64,000 nucleotides of DNA from Druceiella hillmani (lineage: Eukaryota > Arthropoda > Insecta > Lepidoptera > Hepialidae): assembly GCA_039881145.1 (NCBI GenBank), contig JAYKKI010000032.1:10651001-10715000 (forward strand), given 5' to 3'. Below the pieces are notes generated by a model. That model was not told where the DNA came from and searched no databases. It worked only from the letters and a program-made list of their open reading frames with translations. The position numbers were made by a program, and so were the translations under genes. Shown one piece after another: positions 1 through 12,229 of this stretch; positions within the stretch are counted from its first letter, which is position 1; each line of letters opens with the position of its first letter.

Positions 1-1063
1 TCAATCTGCAGCCTCTTAGTAACCCGTCGCACTGAAGTCCTCTAGTAGCATAGAAAATTCATATTATTGCAAAAAAACTTTGTATAGGAAAATATTAAAA
101 AATACAATATATTCACTTTAATTACCGAATACTTTTTTTAAATAATAAGTAATTCCCTAGAACACATTAAAAGCGTTAATTTTTTAAACATTTTTCTCAA
201 GAAACTTTCTCCACTGGTTTTATCTTGAACTCTTAGCTCGGTTACCAAAAAGTTATTTTAAAAATTTTATACACCAAATTAATTATATAAAAATAAATAA
301 AATTGATGTCAATGAAAATATTCTTCCTGTTGAAGCAAAATTCTCCGGTAATACTGATATCGTTGTAAATATTAGACCCTTTTTACATATTATAGTTTCC
401 ACCATCACTGACGTCTAAAACTTCATTAGTAACTATTACTTTTTAATCTAATTGGAAAAAAAAATAAATGCCCTGATTAATATTGCATTTCAAATAAAAT
501 AAAATAATTTTAAACATATAATCATGCTACTATTATCAAAAATCTTTCAAGAATATTTTATTTTCTCGACTTACCGGTTATCGAAAGTCACTGATTTTTG
601 TTTAACTTCAATTTAATTTGCGAACTGGCCAGAGTAAATAAAACTGTTTGTGTCAATACCGAAATTATATACAAAGCTATGAATAATTCTCTAAATACAA
701 TACTAGACCTACCTTTTGACTTCAATGATGCATTAATTTCACAGATATTTCACTTACTCGATCAGTCACTTAATGTTCCTCCACCGTTTTGCACTGGATT
801 TGTGTTGATTTTAATTTTATTGTTATGGCTGTAAATTATTTTGTAGTTAGTGTATCTTTTTTGAAGATCAAAATAAGAAGGGTTAACAATTTAATTACTT
901 AGTACATTTTTCACCTTAAGAATTTTGACGGTATTTCCGAGTTTAAGTCCCTTCCCTATTGGGCAGAAACATGGTTTAATTCACTCTTCAAACGTTTTCT
1001 ATTCAATTTTTAGTCTTTGGTTCTAATTACATGTTTAAAACACTAGAGTCTTAGGGTCTTATA

Positions 1064-1345
1064 TAATCCACAATTAAATGAAACTAAGTGATGTAGTATT
1101 ATTTTTACTTTCTTTAAGTTCTTTACCACGACCTAGGTTTTGTTGTATTACAACATCTTCAGATGGGCTAATAGCAAAGATATATAATAGAATAGCCTAC
1201 TTGAAGACGTTGTTATACAACGAAACCTAGGTCGTGGTAATGAAGTTAAAGTAGAAATAAAACTACATCACGTAGTATCATTTATTTGGGAATAATTAAT
1301 GTCTACAAAATTGATGCCAAATATATTCAATGTCTCATATAATAA
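1064..1345 (+). mobile_element. Foldback MITE-like element with hammerhead-like arms
   Basis: Two arms of about 105 bp (1064-1172 and 1192-1290) are inverted copies of each other around a short AT-rich centre. Each arm contains the word CCTAGGTCGTGG or its complement and the word CTACATCACGTAGT or a close variant. The right side continues to about 1345 with a tail beginning TCTACAAAATT that recurs after the same motif at 13620, 54687, 60705 and (reverse) 62200. It has no coding capacity, so it is presumably mobilised in trans or is the remnant of a longer element. Target-site duplications were not resolved. Confidence 0.75.
1193..1239 (+). ncRNA. Hammerhead-ribozyme-like motif (degenerate copy)
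   Basis: Order seen: TTGAAGA, a short hairpin, CGAAAC, CTAGGTC, then GTGG. The family consensus from the other copies is CCAC, CTGAAGA, hairpin GTTGT-AAT-ACAAC, GAAAC, CTAGGTC, GTGG. This matches the type I hammerhead order: stem I strand, CUGANGA core, stem II, GAAA core, short stem III (ACC/GGU), UC cleavage site, and stem I strand CCAC/GUGG. Here the first core base is changed (TTGAAGA). An extra U lies between CUGAAGA and stem II in all copies, which departs from the canonical core. Activity is not implied. An inverted copy lies at 1124-1170. Confidence 0.4.
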
Positions 1346-2015
1346 TTTAAATTAATCCTCCTCTCCCCTCCCCTCCATTTATGCATCCATCTTTGGAGAA
1401 ACATCTTTTTCATACAGGAGTATTCGCCCAAACTTTACTTGAAATTTATTTCCAATATCCAATACTGGTTGTCAATATACAATTACAAGGTACTTTAAAA
1501 ATTCATCACTAAAATATTTTAATTTTTTAAATATTCAGGCCGTTTTTTTTCCAATCCCCTTATTCAGTCTGTATTTATTTATATAAATAATAAGTATTAA
1601 GGTAGGAAATTCCAATTTGTTACTAGTGACAAGATCATATGATTTTACTTTTGCAATACGGTTTTTTCCATTAATTAATTTTACATAGATATAAATAAAT
1701 AACATGAACATGAAATCTTAGCCTAAACTCATTCTACGGTACTTTCAAAACACCAATAATAATTAACAAATTGGAAAAAAACAAAGTCAAATAAAAATAT
1801 ATGAATATTCCATTAGCGCTTAAATTGCCTTCGTTAAATTCGACTAACTATTAGACCCGTTTGACCACAAACACGTCGTAACTTCGATTAGCAATGCGCA
1901 GAACAACAATCAAACTTTTAAGCGTTATTTGTTCAATTTAAAAGACTTCTTTTACGTAACTAAACATGTTTAATACATCGTTTAAACAAGAATTTAATGG
2001 GAGGGTTTGACTGAA

Positions 2016-2433
2016 ATTGATTGTTAGTTGAAGGTTCTGAGCTACGTAAATTTGATTCCAATCAATATACACCATTTAATGGTACGAGAGGTGATACCGG
2101 AGGACGTTCTAAAAATTTACTTTATGTTTATGTAAGTTCTTAGTATTACAGACAAGTTTCGATCTATTCTGATATTAAATAGTTGTTAATTTCAAATAAA
2201 CCATGATACGTATTTGGCGCCAGTAAACCATCACCCGCAGTACCTCAATATTGCATTATGGTAAAAATATCATAAATTTCTCGGACAGAAGTTGTGGACC
2301 ACTTCTACTGTCACTTTATCCTATACCTCCCAGCAATTGGAATATTACTTATTGGAGAAGCGTTCCAATTTAAAAGATATAAAGACTACCGGCGAAAATG
2401 AGCTTGATGTTACAGAAGTAAAATATAATTTTT
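2016..2433 (+). pseudogene. Possible decayed coding fragments, family unknown
   Basis: Two open stretches have a protein-like composition that the surrounding AT-rich sequence lacks. The first (about 2016-2140) includes the peptide FDSNQYTPFNGTRGDTGG and runs into a GTAAGT that could be a splice donor. The second (about 2257-2433) includes SYTSQQLEYYLLEKRSNLKD and ends in TGA. They are separated by stops. I do not recognise either one. They could be relics of a transposon protein or exons of an unknown gene, or chance. The neighbouring foldback element suggests a transposon context. Confidence 0.25.
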
Positions 2434-3113
2434 GAAAAGGTGTTTTTTTATAGAATTTAAAAATTTAAACAATCCAGAGATTGAAAATCAGACAAAAAGC
2501 AAAAAATCAAATACAATTAGTGACCAAAACGAGAAGCAGAAAAAAACTGTCGTTATAAATGGACATAGATTATATTTTTCAAATATTGAGAATTGTTAAT
2601 AGGAAACGAAAGTAAGAAAGACAATCTAATAAAATATATAACTCTTTAGAAAAAATTAAAAAAGTAATCAAAACCAGCTGCTTTTTAAACTGTAGCCATT
2701 ACCTAAATGTATTAAAAATAAACTGTTAACTGACATTGATTATAATGGTTATGTTGTTAAAATTATTGTATTTTCCGATGTTTTTGCGTTTTACGTGATT
2801 TTTCGATGAACCTGTCGAACCTGTGAGTTTTTAGATTAATGTGGTATATTTATGAATGGATGATGCAACGAGACACAATTTACACTTTGTTTCATCTTGC
2901 TGGTTCAAAGAGTTCCGTAGAAATAACATTAACAAATTATTTGGAAAATTACCGGACTTTTTATAAAAGAGAAAAGATTTCTCATTTATGTAATTGAAAA
3001 TTTGTTTTTTTTAATTTTTATTCTTGCAACACTCTATGTAGACTTTGTCCATCTCATTTTATGCCTACTGTGCACGAATATAGAAATTGTAGTTAAAATA
3101 TATATGGATGTAA

Positions 3114-3140
3114 TTATGTTAATACTCAGTATTAACATAA
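3114..3140. repeat. Perfect small hairpin
   Basis: An 11-bp perfect inverted repeat (TTATGTTAATA and its complement) is separated by the 5-base loop CTCAG. At this A+T content short hairpins occur by chance, so no function is proposed. Confidence 0.6.
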
Positions 3141-3911
3141 AAAATATAATGTCTAAATATATGTCAACTTAGCCACTATTTAGAATATTAGATTTCAGTA
3201 AGTGCAAATTGGTATATTTATATAAAGTTTCAGTTAAATTTTTTATTCACATTTATCAATATTAAAAGGATTGTATAAGTTATAAACTTATTTTTCATCA
3301 TTTTCATAATTAAAAATAGTGCTCAGGGCAATGGAAAAACCAATTTATTAGAGCAATAAAAATAAATGTTTAAAGCCAAATGTTCAAAAATTAAAGAAGG
3401 GGTCTCTTTTCTTCTTTAATATTTGCAATATATAATGCTTCCAAGATAAATTGATTGGAAGCTTTAAATTTTTTCAATCGGCAATTATAAATTAAAAATG
3501 ACGACGAAATATCAATTTCATTTTAACTAACCTACCCAATAACCCGCCATTTGAAGAGACATGCGAATATTTTTAATTAAAATTCATATCTGAAAGGTGG
3601 AAAAATGTCATGAACATAAGTCCAAAAGCATAGAAATATTAAAGCTGTGACTTATGGATGGACGAACAAATTAAAAATTCTTGGCATTATTTCTAAAATC
3701 AGCTTTTTTTATCTAAAAATAATTCACTTCTATTGATTTTCAAAATTAACGCCAGTGAAGTAATATTGCAAAATAGTTTCATATTACAAAACCATGGGGA
3801 TATGTGAAGAACCACTGTGTATTTTACACAAACTGTGTTACAAACTTACGATTGAAATAAGCTTTTTACGTTGGTTTGACATACATTTCAATACATTACA
3901 TTTTATATATT

Positions 3912-3960
3912 TTCACACACATATTATATTTTCACACACACGCACGCACACACGCACGCC
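3912..3960. repeat. CA-rich microsatellite
   Basis: Interrupted (CA)n/(CGCA)n tract: several runs of CACACA with CGCACG variants. The matching place in copy 2 (about 21285-21300) keeps only a short GACACG/ACGCAC remnant, so the tract expanded in copy 1 or shrank in copy 2. Confidence 0.8.
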
Positions 3961-4395
3961 TAGTATTGATTAAGCAAGTGGCTCTAGAAATGGCGCAGGG
4001 TTTAGTGGTAAGAACATTTGAAAGTTGTAATGATGGATTCTTTTTCTATTATTCAAGATAGTAAGGCATATTTAATATAAGTTCATATATAGTTGAGATG
4101 AGTTAAACAAAAAGTTAAACGTTTGATGAAATACCTCATGGGGGAAATTTAATAATATTTCGAATTATTTTGTTTATCAAAAATTGATAAATAACATTTT
4201 TATTCCTTTCCCTTTTGTTGATTTATATATTTCTTTTTATTATATCTATACAAATTTGTTCCTAACTCAGTTGCGGTAGAAAGCGAGAAGGGTGCATGGA
4301 TGTGTCGTTAAAGAATAGCCGATAATTTGGAGATAGCCGAATTTTAAGTTTTAAGTAAATATTTTCACCTACTATATCAGTTTGATTTTATATTC

Positions 4396-4457
4396 CACTC
4401 TCTTAAATAGATTATAAATTTCATTAATATGAAATTCATAACCTATTTAAGAGAGTG
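4396..4457. repeat. Near-perfect foldback, 29-bp arms
   Basis: Arms 4396-4424 and 4429-4457 are inverted copies with two mismatches around a 4-base loop. The arm begins CACTCTCTTAAATAG. It lies in a part of copy 1 (about 4010-4670) with no counterpart in copy 2. Confidence 0.8.
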
Positions 4458-4515
4458 AAATATCCACTAAATTTTTATTCAAAACTAAATGAAACAACGT
4501 GATGTATTAAAATAT

Positions 4516-4564
4516 ATACGTGCTTGATTTAATTTATTAATTAAAAATTAAATCAAGCACGTAT
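4516..4564. repeat. Perfect foldback ATACGTGCTTGATTTAATT
   Basis: A perfect arm of about 19 bp (ATACGTGCTTGATTTAATT) is followed by its complement after an 11-base AT-rich loop. It lies about 60 bp downstream of another foldback. Confidence 0.8.
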
Positions 4565-4979
4565 TATGGCTCCGAATCAAAATGACAAAAAAACAAAATT
4601 CTTGTAGTCTAGTTATGTTTATTATATACAATGTTTGAACTACATGCTTCGCATAAAGATGTCATTCAATATGAAAGGAAATATTAATTTCTTTTTTCAA
4701 TAAACTTTCCCATACCTGCAAAGTGATAGCGAAATAACTTTTTTCCATGCATCACATTAAGTTGAGTAACATCGGAAGCATTTTCAAATAAGTGTTTTTT
4801 TAACTATCTTTTATTTTCAAAATATGTTTAAATAATTTTAAGTATTCAAAGGGGAGAACAAAGTGTTTCAGATTTAATAAATTTTTAATTTACACGGCAC
4901 ATGTTTCATTTCCTTCCATAAGTATAAGTTATATTGTATGACAGTTTTTTATATTATGTATTAGCATCAATTGCCTACG

Positions 4980-5046
4980 CAAAAAGTCATTTTTTTTAAA
5001 TAAAAATAATTTAATTTGTATTATTATTTAAAAAAATGACTTTTTG
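4980..5046. repeat. Imperfect inverted repeat around an AT-rich loop
   Basis: The word CAAAAAGTCAT followed by a T-run on the left is mirrored by ATGACTTTTTG on the right, with arms of about 25 bp. It is the third foldback within 650 bp. Copy 2 shows no obvious palindrome at the matching place (about 21820-21860). Confidence 0.65.
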
Positions 5047-7832
5047 AGCAGCCAATTATCTTTTTCCTTTGTGTTATATCCCATTCACATTTTTTGTACA
5101 ATATTTCACTTTTTCCATCCAATTTACAAAGCTGGAATTTCAAAGTTCTAAATTCTTTGTTAAATTTGTGTGTTTTTTCTAGATATTTTCGTAGATTAAT
5201 TTTTGCATTCAATTACTTTTTTTTGTTTCTTTAATGACTTGACTCTTATGATAAATTTTATTTGAATCTATGATCACTATATTACTGATTATATGGAGAA
5301 TAAAAATCAAGCAAATGAAAGAAATAATAAAATACGTTTTTATGAACATGCATGTCCTTTTAATTATTAATATTAGATATAAATATGTATTGAATTCTAT
5401 AGAGCTACCCTAAAATTTGATTTAGAAATATAAATGGAGATTGAAAAGAATAGTTGTCTAAGAGATTTAACTAAGTTAATTCAAATTATAAACCACCGAT
5501 GGTCGACGGCATGTAAATTAGTTTAATTTTAAGATATTTTTAAAATAACATTTGGTCGACCTGAGACAGTCGTTCAAAACTTACATGACAAGATCATAAT
5601 TTTTCTCTGTCTGCAAATTTTAAAGTAAATTTAAGTCTCTTTTCATCACTTTTGCGTAAATAAAACATGAGTTATAAAATACTATAATGAGCTGTTCACG
5701 CATCGAGCATTCGAGCTTTTTAATGAAATTTTTTAGAATTTTTATGATGCATGTGTAATTTATTCGAGACTGATTTGTGGTATCGTATCTCAAAAACCAA
5801 AAATGTGTTCAATTGTTCATTGAATTGTGTTTTATTGTGCTTTTTAACAATGTAAGCATTTCCCACGCGTAAAAATTCTATTTTGTAGACGACAATTTTT
5901 GAGATGATATATTTCGGTAATAAGATCACGTGATTTAAAATAAGTTTTTTAAAATCTATTTATATGGTAAAAGTACAAAGTGCTTATATTATCTAATATT
6001 TGATATACATGTTATGGTTACGTACCTTAAAAGGAAAATTGGAACCATTATAAAATAACTCAAATGTCTTCAATGATATTTCAATTTTCCTGTTATTTCC
6101 AAACTATTCGATTTAAATACGCACCATATTTTTATGTCTGTAAAATATATAAAAGGCAACATGTTTGCGTTATGAGAAAGTAATGTTAGTAAATAGTTTA
6201 ATAAAAATTATATTTATCCTTAAATGTTTTAACTGCCTACATATTAACTAAACTCTCGTGGTGCAAGTACTCTGTACTCGAGACTATAAAAGCACGGTGA
6301 TTGGAGTGAGAATAGTACCGTGGTAGAATATAAGTTATACGATGTAAATTTATATGTCGTGGATATTAAAGAAACGAAATTAATATAAGCTTAAGAAAAA
6401 TAAAATCAGAACGACACATTAGGAGCAGGGAAAGGATAAAGTCCTTATAAACTAACACTAATACCATCAAAGTAAGGACAAGTTATCGAAAGGATTTCAC
6501 TCTGCCCGTCTCGATAGTTAATATAATTTTAGATGACTTTTAGGCAAGGAAAATTATTGATTCCATAATCTGGTAGCTTATACGTTAATGGATCATATAC
6601 TAAGGGATTAGGAGAAATACTTAATTTTATAACCTTGCTAACAGTTGTGGAATGACAGGTATTGGAAACTAGATCTATGCCGTGAAGGTGTAAGAGATAT
6701 ATTATTCTATTTTTGAGATCGAAAATATATTGAATACGCAGGGTTTGAAGTGGTTTCAATGTATGGAATAAATGGTCATTTAGATTAAAATAGCAAACCA
6801 TTATATAACCAAAGATGGGCAGCATTAGATTTGCCAGTTAATACGGGAATATAATTTCAGTGTAGTAAAATAAATAAGATTGTAGAAACTTATTTGTAAT
6901 TTCAAATAAAATTTAAAAAATATAATACCAATGTAATAAATTAAGGACAGGCTTTGTCGTTTATCAAAAATATAGCTTATTTATATTGTTAAATTTACAT
7001 AGATAGGTTAGTGACACATTTACTGAAATTGACAGTTTTTTAAAATTTAATTGAATTTTAGCAATTTCTGTTTCTGTCAGATTCGACATGTACGTGCACT
7101 AGGTTGTTTTTGTTACGTGCGGAACTAATTATTAAAAATTTTTTAAACCTTTATTTTCTTACTCAAATTTATGTATTATTATATCATCCATCAAAAATAC
7201 CGTAAATTTAAATATTTCTAATTCCTACAAAATATATATTTTTTATCCTTTTAGGGTAAAAAAACGTAATTTTATATTAAAAACACTCAGCGCTTGTAAA
7301 TGTAGTTATTATATTGTGGCCTATGAAAACAAATAATAAAAAAAGGGTTCAAACATATGTCAACCCTATTTTTGGTATTTAATTGCCGTAAAATAGAGTC
7401 CGTCCGATTCCTTCCCTGCTTTATTGAAAGTTTCCCCTACCGATTCTAAAAAAATATTTTGCAAAGATTTCACGACTTGAAAAATTAAATATTAGATTCT
7501 AAAAAGTAATAATAAATTAAACGAGCACTCGATCAGTATAAATAATATCTCTTGATAATCTACGTTACAAAATAACATGTAGTAAAATCGCATTCTTTTA
7601 TTCTTTTCGAAAACGAGAATACGAACGTAACCTACCATTATTCTTTTAAGGATATGCCATATAAGTACGAAATGTTTATATTTTACATGTCATTCAGTAA
7701 TGTGCTACACATGGCAAGTGACTGACATCAACGTACGTAGCTAAACTTATTATATCTACTTGTATATAACACTTGTAACACAGAATATTAATTAGACTAA
7801 ATTTCTTTATGTATATTTAATACTAGGTAATG

Positions 7833-7874
7833 AATGTGTGTGTGTGTGTGAGTAAATGTGTGCATAAATATTAT

Positions 7875-7935
<61 letters not shown>

Positions 7936-7947
7936 TATAAACACACA
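7833..7947. repeat. Compound (TG)n-(CA)n-(TA)n microsatellite
   Basis: A (TG)9-type tract, a short unique piece, a (CA)n tract, then a long (TA)n run with one GT interruption. The (TG) and (CA) parts are complementary to each other, so the tract can fold back. The corresponding part of copy 2 is not aligned here. Confidence 0.9.
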
Positions 7948-9829
7948 TGTTTTAATATCCCCTATAACTACAAAATATTCTTAAGACATCAAATATTAAA
8001 AAACGAATGTGTAACATAGAATTAAACTTTAACGTTTCAGCTTCTCCATAGCAATTAAATTTTTTTCACTATTTTATTTTACATATATTTCCCATTTGTA
8101 CTTTCATAGAAATGACGAAAATACTTATTAAGCATCTATAATTCTATCATATTTATTAAAAGTTAACAACGGAAAAGCCCAATGAAAGCAAAGGAAAGAG
8201 GATGTTTCCATAGAAAATGTTAGAAAATATGCACGAATCATGGAAGTATATAAGCATGCCAAATTTAAAATAATCTTCAGTGATCATTCCATTCATTACT
8301 GATTTTGTGTTTGATAGTAATCTGCGGAACGAACAAAACGATAAGTTTCCCTGTTCAGGAATCTGAAGAACTTTTAATAATGCCACCGAAATTCAAGCTT
8401 ATACCTACAAAAATTAAAGGAAAACTAATTGAATTGAAACTGAAAAAATATAAGTTGTTCTTATAGGTCCATAAGGATACATATTTATTTAGGTCAAAAA
8501 TTAAAAAAATAAATATTTTTCCAAACAGTCACTGATAGACTAGGTGTATGCACCATAGAAAAATATGTCTGCCACTTTACAGTCATTGCGATGCTTATAT
8601 TATTTGACAATTCAGACACTAAAGATTATTTTTCCTTTTACACTACTGATAAATTTGTAATACATGATTGGTTATATGTAATATAATACCAGAATTATTA
8701 CTTATGGTATAAAACGAGTATTGTAATATCGCGAAAACACAGCCAATTAATAATTTTGACATGAATAAGTTAAGTGTTTAGTGACATAAAATGTGTCCTT
8801 AATTAATACAAATTTACTATTCTATTTTATGTATTATCTGTTACAAACAATAAAAATTATGTTGATAAATATTTATATCACTGCTTTTATTACAAATTAC
8901 GTATCTTCTGCAATACCTTCTTACGAGCAAGATTTCTAAATAAAATCTATTTTTGTTATATAACAGTACTCTTCATTTAAAGACTATTTCTGCAAAATTA
9001 GAAAATCATTGCATTTTTCCAATACATCTAAAATTAAATTGAATATTAAAAACTAGGAAGCTTCAGGAATTTCCAAGGAAGCTGATATGATTTATTAGCA
9101 AGCTCGTTTCTCTATCGAGTAAAAGTATATAATTAAAGGCTTATAGGCTTAACACCTGTATTTTTTAGATTGAAAATGATACCAGATTGAATTCGCTTGG
9201 CAAGCTGCCAGCGCGTTGTTGGTGTTCTGCAGCTTTGGGTCTGCGACAAGAGACAATACACGCGTTAGTTTATGTAAACGTTCAACGTGAATTTAATGAT
9301 AGTATACAACGATATAAATGAAGTTTTGAGTTGAATAATATCGGTCATCAATAATAATTTAAACCAAATCATTATGAGATCCATTTATGAGAAAAATCGT
9401 GTTCTTCGCACCTTGCGCTTTCGTGATCATATTCTTTTTGCTATACTAGGACCAAATCTAGGACCATAATCCATAATCTAGGACCAAATTATATACAAAA
9501 TGTTTACTTTCCTATGGTGTACAATTGCTCAAACACCTGACTGCGGTTACGCCAGAGCGTGATATGTTTGTGATGAATGAGAAATAATTTATTGGGTCAT
9601 TAGCATTACGTGTTATAGTGTTATTCAATTTATTTCATTATTTTTTTATCGTTGTGAAACATGGGGGAAAATAGTTGTAAAGTGTCAATAACTGTACGTT
9701 AATAAACAAAATATACCTATAATGTTTCATTTATGTTTAAATGTGACCAATAGTATTTTTTGTTATATTTTTAATTCTTCTTCTAAAACCAACAGAGTTT
9801 TAAATCACGTATTTAATTTTTAAATTATA

Positions 9830-10215
9830 GCAATTGACTGAATAAAAACGAACTCTCAGCTATTTTATTAGATCAAACCTAACGCCGTCAGTACTATGAT
9901 CGATCATCCTGTATTTCATTTTGGCACCATAACCCATCAGGGTGTAGGTTTGAAGGGTGCGTGGAAAATTATATTACAAAAGTAAGGTTTTTGCCTTGAG
10001 GCCGCCGAGTAACGTGGGATGACTCGATTATGAAAATGTCATTCCGCCTTTATGCCCTGCTTGTGCCGACCAGCGAGATGTGATAAATAATGCTTTTTGT
10101 TTCTAACGCCAACTATGCCGTGGACATTAATTACCCCGATCGTGCAAGGGTTCGCTTTACAAAAACCGACTCATTATGCATAATCATGAATTCGTGGATT
10201 AGTAAGTTTCCGACA
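9830..10215. other. Conserved, G+C-richer non-coding block (copy 1)
   Basis: Partner of 33572-33955. In two aligned 60-base windows (10081-10140 and 10141-10200 against copy 2) I counted 6 differences each, mostly transitions and without gaps. Flanking parts of the duplication differ far more and carry indels. All frames on both strands contain stops (for example TGATAAATAA near 10081), so a protein is unlikely. Homeodomain-like words such as TTAATTA and TTATGCATAAT are present. It could be a regulatory element, an untranslated exon or an RNA gene. No family is recognised. Confidence 0.5.
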
Positions 10216-12229
10216 CTTTTAGTTTTATTGCTTGACTTTGTGTTGCTTTTGTGCGACTTTAAGTCGTAAGGTAATATTCACACAATAATTTTTAACCCAT
10301 TGCTTTTTGGCAGCATTGATTGTATATTAGAACTGGAAAGTATTTTTACGATTATTCTATATATAATTTGACGTGTTAGGACTTGCGCTTATTAAATGGT
10401 AAGAATACTAGATACTGAATTCCTAAGCATGCATGTTCGTAAGTTTATTAAACCATATTATGGAATGAAATTAACTGTAAGTTAAGTGTTTGCAAACTGA
10501 CAATTTTCTGTAATTTCTTTTATCGATTTACTTAATTTTATTGCACCAATTAAGTGTTTGATGCGCACCTTAAAATACACTAAGTCAATCGCAATGAAAC
10601 AACTACCAATTTTCAACAAAATATTTACTAAATATAATTTCAATTATTTATTAAATATCATTTCAATAAATTTAAAAAACTTTCAAAAATATGGTAATTT
10701 TCTATGTATTTTTATACATGCGTCACGCAGTATGTGTAAATAATAATGTGAGAATTGACGTGTAATTGAAACGCGTAAGTCCAATATTATTTTTAAATTT
10801 AGACTAAAGAGATGGAATTAAATATGTTTTCATAAAACATGTATCATTTTATGGAACAGGCTCTTAAAAGTGTACTATATAATTTATTTTGTTTAAAATT
10901 GTATGGTACTGATTAAGATAGCGAAAGTCGGCATGAAAAACCTCCTTAAGATGAAGTAAATTTTTCATAAAACTCTATTTTTTCGGTCAAACTTAATACA
11001 TTTAGAATTAAATAATATGGATGTAAAATTCTTGTTCTGAAAAATAAAAACTAGTTTTTGTTTTTCGTCTGATAAACTTTTTATTAATAATTTTATTTAC
11101 ATAAATGCTTCTTGAAATTCTATTGCTTACAAACCTTTAAATGTATTATTTTAAATCCGCTACCGCATTATTAAACTATTACCTACCGCATTATAAAACT
11201 TACATAGTATTTTTATCATTGAATGGAAATAGTGAGTATATTATATAGCTATGTTGGTAAAGAAATAGCCTATAATGTAAAGAATATCGTCTATCTAACC
11301 GCCAACCCAGTTTAAGATGTCAGAAAATTATCAGCCACGGGCCACCTATTTAGGACCAATTAAAAGTGTTAATAAAATCTTAACCAGGAATTGATCTTTG
11401 CAAAAATATGAATAGATATCTGTCTTTGCCGAAAAATAAAAATCTTTCCTTCATTGGATAAACCGTAAAACAATTTTACACTAGCAGGTGGGGCGTCAGA
11501 TTTTGACTCATTTTTATTTTGAAGTTCGTTTTGAAAAAAAAATCATTACATCGGATGTAGTCCATAACTGGTCGCCAGACGATATCTTGTGCATACTATG
11601 TTTCCGGTTTAACCAATGGAACTCGATATCGGCCTTCTACAAGATCATATTTATATATAAATACTTTATAATTGGAATAATAGACAATAATAAAATACTC
11701 CCTTGTTTCTCCAACAGAAATAATACACGTTTAAAGGTATATATGAAAATCCCCATTCGTTTTTTTGTATGCAATTCTTTTCGCATGTAAATAAGTGTTT
11801 GTACATATAAATGTTAATGATAATATATCTGACTTAAAGAAATACAATTCAAGAAAATTATGTACCAACATAATTTTTTTTGGTATATGGCTTCAAAAGT
11901 TCTCTCAATTTTTCAACTCTTGCTTCAATCTTTTTTTTTAATTTATGGGCGTTAAATACAAACGCTCGTTACAAGCGAATTTTACTTTAGCGGCAATTGA
12001 TTACAGGCAAAAAAGTTCACCTTGCCGACCATCGCTTCCTCCATCATTTATACTTGTAAATAGTTACAAAAAAAATGAGAGCCATACTATAAATATGTAG
12101 TATCTGCTCGTTAAAATGATCTACCATTTTAGGGAGCCGTAATAACGTTCGGTCACGATTTCGATTTAAAATGAAACGTTACTGCCTGTATGCTTAACCG
12201 CAATGACAGATTTAAAGTTTTTATATTAA

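Larger units (their letters stand above)
191..3860. other. Part of copy 1 with no match in copy 2
   Basis: Copy 2 passes straight from its equivalent of position 190 to its equivalent of about 3860. This 3.7 kb is therefore an insertion into copy 1 or a loss from copy 2. It contains the foldback repeat at 1064-1345, two short open stretches (2016-2433) and a small perfect hairpin (3114-3140). The rest is AT-rich sequence in which I see nothing. Confidence 0.6.

Noticed and set aside
3966..4005. Word TTAAGCAAGTGGCTCTAGA repeated near 21490 (and weaker near 23515) as a tRNA box A or primer-binding site
   Set aside because: The first two are simply the duplication partners; no box B, LTR or tRNA fold nearby.
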